64,000 bases of DNA from Rhodospirillales bacterium 24-66-33 (GCA_002281855.1 NCHQ01000002.1:310001-374000), one strand, 5' to 3'; positions 8,727 to 17,696 are shown, counted from the first letter of the stretch. Translations and numbers: made by a program. The notes: generated by a model not told the origin, from the sequence alone.

Positions 8727-10331
8727 ATGCACGAAAAGGTCGACGTCCTGATCATCGGTTCCGGCGCTTCGGGGGCGGCGGTGGCCTGGAGCCTCGCCGA
8801 CACGAAGATGCGGATTCTCTGCCTCGAGCAGGGCGACTGGGTGAAGCCCACGGACTATCCGACCAACGGCCGGGACTGGGAGGCCCGCCTGTTCGGCGAC
8901 TTCGCCATCAACCCGAACCGCCGCGCGCGCGAGACCGACTATCCGATCAACAACGGTACCTCGCCGATCCAGGTCGTGAACTTCAACGGCGTCGGCGGCA
9001 GCACCATCATGTACACGGCGCACTATCCGCGCCTGCACCCCTCCGACTTCCGGGTGAAGACGCTGGATGGCGTGGCCGACGACTGGCCTGTCGACTATGC
9101 CACCCTGGAGCCGTACTTCACCGAGAACGACCGCATGACCGGTGTCGCCGGCCTCGAGGGCGATCCGGCCTACCCGCACCACGTGCCGCCGATGCCGCCG
9201 CTCCCTCTCGGCAAGACCGGCAGGTGCTTCGGCGAGGCGATGAACAGGCTCGGCTGGCACTGGTGGCCTTCGGACTCCGCGATCGCCACCGCCGAGTATG
9301 ACGGCCGCGCGCCCTGCATCAATCTGGGCCACTGCACACCCGGCTGCGCCCAGGGCGCCAAGGGGAGCGCCGATGTCACCTACTGGCCGCACGCGCTGCG
9401 CGCCGGCGTCGAGCTGCGCACCCGCGCGCGGGTCCGGGAGGTCACGGTCGGCCCCGACGGTCTGGCCAACGGCGCGATCTACTACGATGCCGAGGGCAAG
9501 GAGCATTTCCAGCCGGCCGAGATGGTCATCGTGGCCTGCAACGGCATTGGCACGCCGCGCCTGCTGCTGAACTCGGTGTCCGGCCGCTTCCCCAACGGCA
9601 TTGCCAATTCGAGCGGGCTGGTGGGCCGGAACCTGATGTTCCACCCGTTCGCCCACACCTACGGCTATGTCGACGAGCCGATCGACGGCAACATCGGCGC
9701 GCAGCTCTCGCTGTGGAGCCAGGAATTCTACGAGACCGACAAGGCCCGCGGCTTCGTGCGCGGCTACACGCTGCAGCTCCATCGCGGCGCCGGCACGATC
9801 GTCGACGCGATCGCCAATACCGCGCGCGGCTTCCTGCCCTGGGGCGAGGCGCATCACGACGTCTATCGCACCCTGTTCAACCGCAAGCTCGGCCTCTCGG
9901 CGATCTGCGAGGACCTGCCCGAGGAGCATAACAGGGTCACGCTCGATCCGGTCCTGAAGGATAGCAACGGCATTCCTGCGCCGAAGATCGACTACGCCTT
10001 GAGCGACAACACGAAGAAGATGATCGCCCACGGCGTCGCGCGCTCGAAGGATGTCCTCGCGGCCGCCGGCGCAAAGAATGTCGGCAGCGATGCGCCGATG
10101 CTCAATGCCGGCTGGCATCTCATGGGCACGGCGCGGATGGGCACCGATCCCGAGCGATCGGTGGTCAACGAATGGGGACGCAGCCACGACGTGAAGAACC
10201 TGTTCATCGTCGACGGCAGCATCTGGGTGACCTCGGGCGGCGTGAACCCGACCTCCACCATCCAGGCGCTGGCGCTGTACATCGCCGACAACATCAAGCG
10301 CCGGCTCGCCGACGCCACGCTCTTCGACTGA
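8727..10331 (+). CDS. GMC oxidoreductase, gluconate-2-dehydrogenase large-subunit-like
   Basis: The 534-residue protein has the FAD motif LIIGSGASGAAVAWSL and the GMC segment NFNGVGGSTIMYTAHYPR. CINLGHCTPGCAQGAKGS is a cysteine-containing insertion typical of membrane-bound sugar-acid dehydrogenase flavoproteins. The C-terminal active-site block is NAGWHLMGTARMG followed by VDGSIWVTSGGVNPTSTIQALAL. The ATG at 8727 follows the SGNH gene closely. The small protein encoded 11 bp downstream looks like the gamma (subunit 3) partner, so the two probably form a dehydrogenase complex; no cytochrome subunit is visible nearby. Confidence 0.85.
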   Translation: MHEKVDVLIIGSGASGAAVAWSLADTKMRILCLEQGDWVKPTDYPTNGRDWEARLFGDFAINPNRRARETDYPINNGTSPIQVVNFNGVGGSTIMYTAHYPRLHPSDFRVKTLDGVADDWPVDYATLEPYFTENDRMTGVAGLEGDPAYPHHVPPMPPLPLGKTGRCFGEAMNRLGWHWWPSDSAIATAEYDGRAPCINLGHCTPGCAQGAKGSADVTYWPHALRAGVELRTRARVREVTVGPDGLANGAIYYDAEGKEHFQPAEMVIVACNGIGTPRLLLNSVSGRFPNGIANSSGLVGRNLMFHPFAHTYGYVDEPIDGNIGAQLSLWSQEFYETDKARGFVRGYTLQLHRGAGTIVDAIANTARGFLPWGEAHHDVYRTLFNRKLGLSAICEDLPEEHNRVTLDPVLKDSNGIPAPKIDYALSDNTKKMIAHGVARSKDVLAAAGAKNVGSDAPMLNAGWHLMGTARMGTDPERSVVNEWGRSHDVKNLFIVDGSIWVTSGGVNPTSTIQALALYIADNIKRRLADATLFD

Positions 10332-10342
10332 GGCCGATCGAC

Positions 10343-10786
10343 ATGACCTACGGAACCCTGACGGACGCCGAAGCCCGCGACCTGCGTGCGCTGGCCGGCA
10401 TCATGATCCCCGCGAGCAGCGCCCATGGCGTGCCGGGCGCCGACGACGCGCTGATCTTCGCCGATATCCTGAAGAGCCTGGAACGCGACACGGCGGACGC
10501 GCAAATGGCACTGAAGCACCTGCGGGAGCTGTCCGGCGGCGCGTTCGCCGAACTCGCGCCCGAGCGCCGCACCGAGGTGGCGATGCGGTTCAGGCACGAG
10601 GGCGGTGCGCCGCTCTTCGCCCTCAATCGCGTGGTGCTGCTCTGCTACTATCGCGACGACCGCGTGATGCGCGCGCTGGGCCAGGAGCCGCGCTCGCCCT
10701 TCCCCAAGGGCCACGTCGTCGAACAGGGCGACTGGTCGTTGCTCGATCCGGTGCGGAAGCGCGCACCGATGTGGCGGCAGGTCTAG
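10343..10786 (+). CDS. Gluconate 2-dehydrogenase subunit 3-like protein
   Basis: The 147-residue protein begins TYGTLTDAEARDLRALAGIMIPASS and contains VPGADD, the typical opening of subunit-3 family proteins. It then has a helical body and a C-terminus with YYRDDRVMRALGQEPRSPFPKGH. In the family this subunit assists maturation or export of the flavoprotein subunit. No clear Tat signal is seen here. It starts at the ATG at 10343, 11 bp after the large subunit. Confidence 0.75.
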   Translation: MTYGTLTDAEARDLRALAGIMIPASSAHGVPGADDALIFADILKSLERDTADAQMALKHLRELSGGAFAELAPERRTEVAMRFRHEGGAPLFALNRVVLLCYYRDDRVMRALGQEPRSPFPKGHVVEQGDWSLLDPVRKRAPMWRQV

Positions 10787-10793
10787 CCGCTCG

Positions 10794-11156
10794 TCAGCCT
10801 TGGCCGCGTGCTTTCAGCACGAAGCCCATCGCCCGGAAGCTCGAATCCTTCTGGATCGCCGCGGTGACCCGCGGATCGCCATGGGGGTTGCTGAAGGCGA
10901 TCAGGACGTCCGTCTGGGTCTGGCAGGAGGCTGTGGCCGTCGCGGCGAGCGACTGGGCGCTGCCGGCATAGACATCGGCCAGGTGGATGTTCGCGATCAG
11001 GCAGTTGTCGCGCGCCTCGAAAGCATCGTTGATGCTCTTCATCCGCAGCGGATCGGAGAGACCCGCGGCCCGCAGGGAACTCGCGGCCTCGCAGCCACCC
11101 AGCAGAAGCGGCAGCAGCACGAGGGCCGTTCGCAGGGAAATCCGGGTCACCGTCAT
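10794..11156 (-). CDS. Small lipoprotein of unknown function
   Basis: This 120-residue protein has a lipoprotein signal peptide ending in LLPLLLGGC, so it should be lipidated at the cysteine and sit in the envelope. The mature part contains ARDNCLIANIHLADVYAG and a second cysteine in TASCQTQTD. The ATG at 11156 is chosen because GGAAGAG lies just upstream; an in-frame ATG 21 nt earlier is weaker. No family is recognised. It converges with the GMC complex genes. Confidence 0.65.
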   Translation of the reverse strand: MTVTRISLRTALVLLPLLLGGCEAASSLRAAGLSDPLRMKSINDAFEARDNCLIANIHLADVYAGSAQSLAATATASCQTQTDVLIAFSNPHGDPRVTAAIQKDSSFRAMGFVLKARGQG

Positions 11157-11187
11157 TCGCTCTTCCAGTCTCTCCATCCGCCCGCAA

Positions 11188-11226
11188 CAAAAGGGGCCGG
11201 GCCCGACCTGTCAAGGCCGGGCCCGC
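11188..11226 (-). terminator. Probable intrinsic terminator after the acyl-CoA dehydrogenase
   Basis: On the minus strand CGGGCCC and GGGCCCG can pair across a loop of about 14 nt and are followed shortly by CCTTTTG. It lies between the acyl-CoA dehydrogenase stop and the lipoprotein start. Confidence 0.5.
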
Positions 11227-11236
11227 TCCGATCGTC

Positions 11237-12514
11237 CTAGTGACGGCTCATCTCGGCGCGACCCACCACCATGTGATGGACCTCGTCCGGACCGTCGGCG
11301 AACCGGAGGTGCCGCTGGTTCACGTACATCTCGCTGAGCGGCGACCACTGCGACAGGCCGGTGGCGCCGTGGATCTGCATCGCCTGGTCGATGATCACGC
11401 AGACCTTCTCCGGCACCATCGCCTTGACCATGCTGATCCAGACGCGGGCCTCGCGATGGCCCAGCACGTCCATCGCCTTGGCCGCCTTCAGCACCATGAG
11501 GCGCATCGCCTCGATCTCGATGCGCGCGCGGCTGACGAGTTCGAGGTTCTTGCCCAGCTGGATCAGCGGCTTGCCGAAGGCGGTGCGGCTCGAGCCGCGC
11601 TTGACCATCAGCTCGATGGCCTTCTCGGCGGCGCCGATCGAGCGCATGCAGTGATGGATGCGGCCCGGTCCGAGGCGGACCTGGCTGATCTCGAAGCCGC
11701 GGCCCTCCCCCAGCAGGATGTTCTCGGCCGGCACCCGGCAGTTGTTGAACTTGAGGTGCATGTGGCCGCGCGGCGCATGATCGTGGCCGAACACGGTCAT
11801 CGGCCCTACGATCTCGAGACCGGGCGTGCCCATCGGCACCAGGATCTGCGACTGCTGGAACTGCGGCGAGGCATCCGGGCTGGTCTTGACCATGACGATC
11901 ATGATCTTGCAGCGCGGATCGCCGGCGCCGGAGATGTAATATTTCTCGCCGTTGATCACCCATTCGTTGCCGACCAGCTCGGCGCGCGTGGTGATGTTCT
12001 TGGCGTCCGAGGAGGCCACGCCCGGCTCCGTCATCGCATAGGCCGAGCGGATCTCGCCGTTCAGCAGCGGCTTCAGCCACTTCTCCTTCTGCTCGGGCGT
12101 GCCGACCTTCTCGAGCACTTCCATGTTGCCGGTGTCCGGCGCGGAGCAGTTCAGCGACTCCGAGGCCAGCGGATACTTGCCCAGTTCGGCGGCGATATAG
12201 GCGTAGTCGAGGTTGGTGAGCCCGCGGCCGATCTCGGAATGGGGCAGGAAGAAATTCCACAGGCCCGAGGCCTTGGCCTTGTTCTTGGCGCCCTCGAGCA
12301 GCTCCAGCTGACCCGGCGCCCAGCTCCAGCGATCCTTGCGGCCCTCGCCCAGGCGATTGAACTCCTCGAGGATCGGCGCGACGTTCTCGGCGATATGCGC
12401 CTTGACCGCATCGAACAGAGGCTGGGCCTCCTTCGACATGGCGAGATTGTTCAGCTCTGCTTCGAGATCGGGACGGACCGGCTTCCGGGTCGCTGCCGCT
12501 GCCTTCTGGGTCAT
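11237..12514 (-). CDS. Acyl-CoA dehydrogenase family protein
   Basis: The 425-residue flavoenzyme matches the acyl-CoA dehydrogenase fold. It has MTEPGVASSDAKNITTRA at the FAD/substrate site, NGEKYYISGAGDPRC, and the C-terminal helical domain with MQIHGATGLSQWSPL. The longer N-terminus of about 40 residues and the phosphotransferase-free layout resemble the ACAD11-like bacterial group. The start at 12514 has GAGG upstream; a longer reading to 12559 lacks a site. It probably catalyses the first desaturation of an acyl-CoA; chain length is unknown. Confidence 0.9.
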   Translation of the reverse strand: MTQKAAAATRKPVRPDLEAELNNLAMSKEAQPLFDAVKAHIAENVAPILEEFNRLGEGRKDRWSWAPGQLELLEGAKNKAKASGLWNFFLPHSEIGRGLTNLDYAYIAAELGKYPLASESLNCSAPDTGNMEVLEKVGTPEQKEKWLKPLLNGEIRSAYAMTEPGVASSDAKNITTRAELVGNEWVINGEKYYISGAGDPRCKIMIVMVKTSPDASPQFQQSQILVPMGTPGLEIVGPMTVFGHDHAPRGHMHLKFNNCRVPAENILLGEGRGFEISQVRLGPGRIHHCMRSIGAAEKAIELMVKRGSSRTAFGKPLIQLGKNLELVSRARIEIEAMRLMVLKAAKAMDVLGHREARVWISMVKAMVPEKVCVIIDQAMQIHGATGLSQWSPLSEMYVNQRHLRFADGPDEVHHMVVGRAEMSRH

Positions 12515-12685
12515 TGGGGTTTCCTCGCTCCTGTCGGTCGGATTTTCACGTGCGGCCAATCCCTACAGACCTGTGGTTTGCGGTCAATGCCACAGTGGTT
12601 TTGCCGTGCAGACCAACCAGCCTGCGCCGACGACCGCGCGGGCCGGTCGTCGCGCCCCTGCCCGGCCTGCTATTGTCGCGGCATC

Positions 12686-13489
12686 ATGTATCCGCCCGAG
12701 CGCATCGTCTGCCTGACCGAAGAAACCACCGAGACGCTGTACCTGCTGGGCGAGCAGGACCGCATCGTCGGCATTTCCGGCTATACGGTCCGGCCGCCGC
12801 AGGCCCGCCGCGAGAAGCCGCGCGTTTCCGCCTTCATCTCCGCCGACATGCCGAAGATCCTGGCGCTGCAGCCCGACCTGGTTCTGACCTTCTCCGACCT
12901 GCAGGCCGATCTGGTGGCGTCGCTCGTGCGCGCCGGCGTCAACGTCCATGCCTTCAACCAGCGCACGGTCGCGGAGATCCTCGACATGATCCGCACCCTC
13001 GGCGCGCTCGTCGGCGCACAGGATCGCGCGATGGCCCTTGCCGACGAACTCGCGGCCAACGTCGAGGCGACGCGGCGGCGCACCAGCGGCGCCGGCCCTC
13101 GTCCCAGGGTCTATTTCGAGGAATGGGACGAACCGATGATTTCCGGCATCGCCTGGGTCTCGGAGCTGGTCGACGCCGCGGGTGGCCACGACATCTTTCC
13201 CGAGCTGGCTAGCTGCAAGTCGGCCAGGGATCGCATCGTCACCCAAGACGAGGTGATCCGCCGCGCGCCCGACATCGTCATCGGCTCGTGGTGCGGCAAG
13301 AAATTCAAGAGCGAGAAATTCGTCGCCCGGCCGGGGTTCGAGTCCCTGCCGGCGGTGCGCAACGGCCGGCTGCACGAGATCAAATCGCCGCTGATCCTGC
13401 AGCCCGGCCCCGCCGCCCTCACCGACGGCCTCGCCGCGCTGGAGGCAATCGTCAGCGGCGCGGCGGATCGCGATCCCACCGGGCCGTGA
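12686..13489 (+). CDS. BtuF-like periplasmic-binding-fold protein without signal peptide
   Basis: The 267-residue protein has the type-III solute-binding-protein pattern of BtuF/FhuD: RIVCLTEETTETLYLLGEQDRIVGIS at the start (split here at TEETTE), PKILALQPDLVLTF, and the C-terminal PGFESLPAVRNGRLHEI. No signal peptide or lipobox precedes it, as in the cytoplasmic 'cobalamin-binding protein' subgroup. The ATG at 12686 begins directly at the conserved strand. No permease or ATPase is adjacent, so a transport role is not supported by context. Confidence 0.75.
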   Translation: MYPPERIVCLTEETTETLYLLGEQDRIVGISGYTVRPPQARREKPRVSAFISADMPKILALQPDLVLTFSDLQADLVASLVRAGVNVHAFNQRTVAEILDMIRTLGALVGAQDRAMALADELAANVEATRRRTSGAGPRPRVYFEEWDEPMISGIAWVSELVDAAGGHDIFPELASCKSARDRIVTQDEVIRRAPDIVIGSWCGKKFKSEKFVARPGFESLPAVRNGRLHEIKSPLILQPGPAALTDGLAALEAIVSGAADRDPTGP

Positions 13490-13608
13490 CCGCCGCCACA
13501 ATACTGTGATGCTTCTCGATCTAAAAAGAAGCTCGCCTCGTTTGGCGTGGAAATTGCGTGGATCGTGCCAGAGGCAGCCCATCGATCCTTGTGAACAGGA
13601 GATCGAAG

Positions 13609-13812
13609 ATGCTCAAAGTCTACGTTCCAAAGATGCTCAGTGGTGAGATTGGCGAGTGGTGCAGCAGCCTTTCGCTGGCGGCGGGCGTGCCAATCTGCTG
13701 GGGAAGTGACCATCTCGGCCACTTCGTGAACGCACCCAGCGCGGACTGGGTCCCCTCCCTGTCGGCCGCCATCGCCGATGCTTGCGAGGGCAAGTCGCCG
13801 AGCCTCAACTAG
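13609..13812 (+). CDS. Small hypothetical protein (67 aa)
   Basis: It starts at the ATG at 13609 with CAGGAGATCGAAG in front. The protein MLKVYVPKMLSGEIGEW... has no signal peptide or membrane segment and no family I recognise. Its C-terminal part DWVPSLSAAIADACEGKSP looks helical. It stands alone between the BtuF-like gene and an SDR relic. Confidence 0.5.
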   Translation: MLKVYVPKMLSGEIGEWCSSLSLAAGVPICWGSDHLGHFVNAPSADWVPSLSAAIADACEGKSPSLN

Positions 13813-13822
13813 TGGTCGAGAC

Positions 13823-13888
13823 AGTGGCGGAGACCCCTACGTTACCGGCGCCGTGCTTTTCGTCGACGACGGCATGACGGTGCCTTGA
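13823..13888 (+). pseudogene. C-terminal relic of a short-chain dehydrogenase
   Basis: The frame ending at the TGA at 13886 reads TPYVTGAVLFVDDGMTVP, which closely matches the C-terminal SDR signature (YVTG..l.VDGG.t). No upstream SDR sequence (GxxxGxG, YxxxK) is present, so this is the last about 20 codons of a deleted gene. Confidence 0.6.
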
Positions 13889-13921
13889 GACGGCGAAGCC
13901 AGCCCGGCGCGGAGACGATGC

Positions 13922-14371
13922 TTATTTGATCGCCAGCAGCTCGACGTCAAAAATCAGCGTGGCGTTGGGCGGAATGACACCGCCAGCGCCGCGAGCTCCA
14001 TATCCAAGGTGCGGCGGAATGATCAGCGTTCGCTTGCCGCCGACCTTCATGGTTGCGACACCCTCGTCCCAGCCGCCGATGACGCGCTGCATGCCGATGG
14101 GAAATTCGAAAGGCGAGCCGCGATCGACGGAAGAATCGAATTTCTTGCCTTTCACGTCGCCTTCGTAGAGCCATCCCGTGTAGTGCATGACACAGGTCTG
14201 GCCTTTCTTGGGGCTCGCGCCCGTGCCGACGGTGGTGTCGATGATCTTCAGGCCGCTTTCGGTCGTCATGGCTTTTCCTCGGGTTTGCGCGCTAGCCGGA
14301 TAGGCAGCGGCGAGAGCTATGGTCGCGATAATGACGCGGCGGGTCACTTGCAAGTGGCTTGTCCTTCTCAA
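13922..14371 (-). CDS. FKBP-type peptidyl-prolyl cis-trans isomerase, exported
   Basis: The 149-residue protein has an N-terminal signal peptide (VTRRVIIATIALAAAYPASAQ) and then a single FKBP domain: CVMHYTGWLYEG, KFDSSVDRGSPFEF, VIGGWDEGVATMKVGGKR and the typical end GYGARGAGGVIPPNATLIF. It isomerises Xaa-Pro bonds in the periplasm. Its start overlaps the stop of the upstream cupin-like gene by 4 bp, so translation is likely coupled. Confidence 0.9.
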   Translation of the reverse strand: MRRTSHLQVTRRVIIATIALAAAYPASAQTRGKAMTTESGLKIIDTTVGTGASPKKGQTCVMHYTGWLYEGDVKGKKFDSSVDRGSPFEFPIGMQRVIGGWDEGVATMKVGGKRTLIIPPHLGYGARGAGGVIPPNATLIFDVELLAIK

Positions 14372-14946
14372 ATGCCCAAAGGGGCGTCCTGACCGACAAC
14401 CTGTTTATACAGCGCGCGCACCTCGTCCGAGACGCGGTGCGTGTCTTCCTTCAGGTTGCGCGGCGTGATCGCGATGAAGGCGATTTCCCAGTTGTCCGGC
14501 TTGGTCGCGCCGACTTTCGGCACGAAGGCGTGCGGCGCGCCGGGCGCGTTGTGGAAATGGCCGCCGTCACGCACCGGCGTCAGCACAGGGTTGCCATTCT
14601 CGTCGATGGAAAAACCGTCCGCCTCGCCCACGACATACATCGGGAACTGATCGGTACGGGTGGCAATGTGTGTATGCAGCTCGACTTTCCGCAGAAACAC
14701 CGCCGCGACACCGCGTCCGTGCAGGTTCTGACCCAGACGCCACGGGCCGGGTCCGGTCAAATCCGGCACGGCGGAGAAGTGATGTTCCTCGCGGGCCAAG
14801 ATGGCGCGCAAGGCGTCCTTGGGATTGAATTCGGGACCGGCCGCGCCGCGGGCCTTGCTGAAATCCGCATGAACGGACTTCATCCATTCAATCTCGTCAT
14901 CTGCCAGCTCATGGTCGAGAATCGGTAGAGTCGCGCCACTGGACAT
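14368..14946 (-). CDS. Cupin-like conserved hypothetical protein
   Basis: The 192-residue protein starts at the ATG at 14946; an in-frame ATG 21 nt earlier is possible. A central region with VELHTHIATRTDQF, MYVVGEADGFSIDENG and GGHFHNAPGAPHAF has the spacing of a cupin-like beta barrel with several histidines that could bind a metal. It is the first gene of a two-gene unit with the FKBP isomerase. The reaction is unknown. It is the last chromosomal gene before the integrated elements. Confidence 0.55.
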   Translation of the reverse strand: MSSGATLPILDHELADDEIEWMKSVHADFSKARGAAGPEFNPKDALRAILAREEHHFSAVPDLTGPGPWRLGQNLHGRGVAAVFLRKVELHTHIATRTDQFPMYVVGEADGFSIDENGNPVLTPVRDGGHFHNAPGAPHAFVPKVGATKPDNWEIAFIAITPRNLKEDTHRVSDEVRALYKQVVGQDAPLGI

Positions 14947-15175
14947 AGAAGACTCCGCTGCCTGCAATTCGGTCTCTTCTTATCCGGGATTCCCCGGCTC
15001 GTCAGCGCAGTCAGCCGTTCATGGCGACGGAGTCTATGCCACGACACGATTGGCGGGATGCAGACCGGCAATTTGAAAAGAAAGCCAGGGCAGGAGATTG
15101 CGCTGCGACTGCCTGGAGACACCGGACACTTCAGCGTTCTCGACAAAACCGGGAGACCGGTTGATCGGGCAGGTA

Positions 15176-15191
15176 ATGGCGGAGGGGATGG
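15176..15191. repeat. Left attachment site (att copy 1)
   Basis: ATGGCGGAGGGGATGG is identical to the end of the tRNA-Ser gene at 40932-40947. The match extends two more bases (GA) to the tRNA copy and, on the other side, five bases (AGGTA) to the middle copy at 29696-29716. The bases inside the tRNA beyond this core are absent here, so it is an integration scar and not a tRNA remnant. Confidence 0.85.
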
Positions 15192-15254
15192 GACACTCCG
15201 CCTGACCCTCCAAAAGCACCGGAAGCGCTTGATATATGGCTTTCCTCCCCCTAG

Positions 15255-15280
15255 ACGTGTGTGTGTAACGTGTGTGTGAG
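15255..15280 (+). repeat. Paired GT-rich repeats, likely integrase arm sites (left end)
   Basis: Two 13-bp units in tandem, ACGTGTGTGTGTA and ACGTGTGTGTGAG, lie 60 bp inside the left att site and touch the integrase ribosome site. A matching pair sits at the other end of element 1 (29636-29662). Repeats at both ends next to the core are the usual layout of arm-type sites for a tyrosine integrase; the position also suggests autoregulation. Confidence 0.5.
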
Positions 15281-15285
15281 GGACA

Positions 15286-16509
15286 GTGTATCTCGTCAAG
15301 CGACGGCAAGTCTGGTGGGCTCTTCACGAACTTCCAAAGCGCCTTCACGCGACCCACGGACGCCGCCTTGCCCGCTCCTTGGGGACGCCGGATCATGCCA
15401 AGGCAAAGCACCTAGCGTCCATCCTCTGGCTGCACGATTGGTCGCGCCGGGTGAAGGGACAAGCACCCAACCGGGCTGACGAGGCAGAGGCGGCCCTCTA
15501 CAGAGATCTCATACGGAATGCGAAGACCGAGCATGAGATAGAGGCCTTGAAGGATCACGTGGCCGATCTGGCGGAGAACCGATACCTCAAGGCCAAGACT
15601 TCGAAGGAACAGGAGGACGCCCTTCGGTTCAACAAGCAGGCCCAAGGGATGCTCACGCCGCTCACCGAACATCTGGACGACTGGCTATCGGCAGCGCAGG
15701 ACACACTGAAGAGCAAGGATATGAAGCGTGCGGCCATCACCAAGATGGCGGCCGCCCTGCCCTACATCCAAGAGGTCGACCAGAAGGCGGCCCAAGCGTG
15801 GCTGGCCAACGTGGTGAAGACCGAGGGGCTCACCGCGAAAACCGCCGTGCGCCTCCTGTCGTTCGTGAGGGGATACTGGAGACACCTGAAGAGCGAAGGT
15901 ATTGTCACTGAAGAGCCTTTCGTGGGGCTGACGATGCCCCCCACGGCGCGGCGGTCGGGGTCATGGCTGCCATTCACCCCGGCCCAGGTGGTGGCGCTTG
16001 AGAAGCGGGCGCGGGCGAAGGATGGCGAACTCGCCGACCTCATCGTCTTGGGTATGTGGACTGGTGCCCGCATTGAGGAGCTATGCAGCCTGAAGATCGA
16101 GCAAGTCGACTTCAGCGCCCGCGCGTTCACCGTCATTGACGCCAAGACATCGGCAGGTAACCGAGAGGTGCCAATCCACGCCGCCCTGCTCCCGAAGCTC
16201 AAGGAGCTGGTGGGCAACCGGACTGAGGGTTACGTGCTGGCCGATCTCACCCCGAACAAGTTTGGTGACCGCTCCAATGCAGTCGGCAAGCGTTTCGGCC
16301 GGCTCAAGAAGGCGGCCGGGTTTGGGGGGCAACATGTGTTCCATGGGATACGGAAGTGCGTCTCGACGCAGCTTGAGAACGCGCTGGTGCCTGAGGGGAT
16401 CTCTGCGGACATCCTGGGGCACGAGAAACCGACCATTACCTACGGTCTATACAGCGGAGGTGCGTCATTGGAGGTCAAGAGGGCGGCGCTTGAGAAGCTG
16501 CAATACTGA
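15286..16509 (+). CDS. Tyrosine recombinase (phage-type integrase) of element 1
   Basis: The 407-residue integrase has an N-terminal MYLVKRRQVWWALHELP arm domain, a core-binding helical region, and a C-terminal catalytic domain. The conserved residues are visible: R262 in TGARIEEL, a lysine in DAKTSAGNREVP, H353 and R356 in FHGIRK, H379 in LGHEKPT and Y389 in YGLYSGG. It should catalyse site-specific insertion into the tRNA-Ser 3' end and excision with an accessory factor. The GTG at 15286 is the earliest start; a stop lies 9 bp before it. It is 93 bp from att copy 1 and unrelated in its N-terminal domain to the element 2 integrase. Confidence 0.92.
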   Translation: MYLVKRRQVWWALHELPKRLHATHGRRLARSLGTPDHAKAKHLASILWLHDWSRRVKGQAPNRADEAEAALYRDLIRNAKTEHEIEALKDHVADLAENRYLKAKTSKEQEDALRFNKQAQGMLTPLTEHLDDWLSAAQDTLKSKDMKRAAITKMAAALPYIQEVDQKAAQAWLANVVKTEGLTAKTAVRLLSFVRGYWRHLKSEGIVTEEPFVGLTMPPTARRSGSWLPFTPAQVVALEKRARAKDGELADLIVLGMWTGARIEELCSLKIEQVDFSARAFTVIDAKTSAGNREVPIHAALLPKLKELVGNRTEGYVLADLTPNKFGDRSNAVGKRFGRLKKAAGFGGQHVFHGIRKCVSTQLENALVPEGISADILGHEKPTITYGLYSGGASLEVKRAALEKLQY

Positions 16510-16518
16510 GAGAGGTTC

Positions 16519-17523
16519 TCAGAGGTACATCGCCCATTCTCCGTCTGGCTTCAAACCGTAGTAGGCATATCGCTCCGGGCGGCTTGTTCGCTCATCGTCC
16601 GGCACGGAGAAAACCGCCGTCTGCAACCCAGCAAATTCTACAGCATGAGCGGCCGCGAGGCCGGCGATTAGCGTCTCATAGGAGTCACGCAAAAGGTCGG
16701 TGACCTCGTTCAAGAACTGGTGCGCCAGCATTGGAGGGTGAGGTCGTCGCGGGTGAACGATCTCGATCACAGGCGGCACAATAGCGTTCTCGGGGGTTAG
16801 TAGAAACGGCCTGACAATGAAGCGCTTGTGCTGATCGCGGTGCTCCATCGCATTCCGAGCATCGGCAACAAACGCCAAGAACTCTGCCCACGACGCCCAA
16901 GCCTCGCTGGCGTTCTCCGCGCCACTCTCGGACGCCGGTCCGGCGGCAGCGACGACCGCCGCCGGCCAATCCTTTTTAGCCGCGGCGTCTGGAACGAACT
17001 CCCGCGCCAAGTCCCGCATAGAAGCGGTGACATGCTTCGCCTTCTGCATGAACATCTCACACTGTGGCTTCAGGTTAGGCAACGAGGGGAGGCCACGCTT
17101 CACCTTGGCGGCATTAAAGCTCTCGATCAGTCCCGTTATCTGAGCGGTGACGGTGTCCGCGATGTCCCGCATGGCCAGGAGATCTTGAAGACCGTCAAAG
17201 ACGATCTCTTGCGCACGAACCAAATCGACGGGCGGAGGAATGAAGCCAGGGCGAAATAGCCTCCGGGCCTGCAGTAGCGTTCGAACGACGTCCGGGCTCT
17301 CCGACCCTACGCCGAGTACCTGCTGATAAGTAGGCTGAATGGCCGGGTTAGTTCGGCCTGGATCTACCTGATCTGGGAGCTGAACCTCGAAAATGCCGCG
17401 GGCATGTATCGACAACAATCGACTGCCGAGTGAGTACAGGTCTTGGATCGCACCCGCGTTGTTCCCTTCGAGTTTTAGCTCGATAGATGCGTCTCTGATG
17501 ACATCAATCCGCCGCCTCGTCAT
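16519..17523 (-). CDS. Unknown protein with HEPN-type R-X4-H motif (candidate defence gene)
   Basis: The 334-residue protein is mainly helical. Near residue 220 the helix FLAFVADARNAMEHRDQHKR carries R223-NAME-H228, the R-X4-6-H pattern (with polar residue after R) of HEPN ribonucleases. No other domain is recognised; residues 1-130 form a separate, possibly sensing, region. No membrane segment. It is the last gene of a minus-strand set that converges with the integrase (9-bp gap). Place in a satellite and the motif suggest anti-phage function, but this is inference; HEPN folds also occur in non-nucleases. Confidence 0.55.
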   Translation of the reverse strand: MTRRRIDVIRDASIELKLEGNNAGAIQDLYSLGSRLLSIHARGIFEVQLPDQVDPGRTNPAIQPTYQQVLGVGSESPDVVRTLLQARRLFRPGFIPPPVDLVRAQEIVFDGLQDLLAMRDIADTVTAQITGLIESFNAAKVKRGLPSLPNLKPQCEMFMQKAKHVTASMRDLAREFVPDAAAKKDWPAAVVAAAGPASESGAENASEAWASWAEFLAFVADARNAMEHRDQHKRFIVRPFLLTPENAIVPPVIEIVHPRRPHPPMLAHQFLNEVTDLLRDSYETLIAGLAAAHAVEFAGLQTAVFSVPDDERTSRPERYAYYGLKPDGEWAMYL

Positions 17524-17696
17524 CTAAATGCCCCCGGGGCCAGCGCTGCGGGCCGCCTCGCCCACATCGCGGCAACCATCAGATTGGCGTACTCCACGCG
17601 TAGTTCATCGTCCTTCATGGCCTCAAAGCGTTTGTAGTCAGGGCGCGGAGCAACAAGAGCGCTCTGCCAGCGGCAGTGGGCAGGATTGAGTATCCA
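17520..17696 (-). pseudogene. Coding-like stretch without a proper start; 32-residue ORF at its end
   Basis: A reading frame with convincing protein character (WILNPAHCRWQSALVAP, then RPDYKRFEAMKDDELRVEY) runs from a TAG stop near 17700 to a TGA at 17520 that overlaps the ATG of the HEPN gene by 4 bp. The only ATG is at 17618, giving 32 residues (MKDDELRVEYANLMVAAMW...). Either a gene has lost its front part or a non-standard start is used. The ATGA overlap suggests translational coupling to the HEPN gene. Confidence 0.4.

Noticed and set aside
12560..12685. Cobalamin riboswitch before the BtuF-like gene
   Set aside because: Only a short CTGTGG/CCACAG inverted repeat is there; none of the riboswitch core elements seen at 46205 occur.
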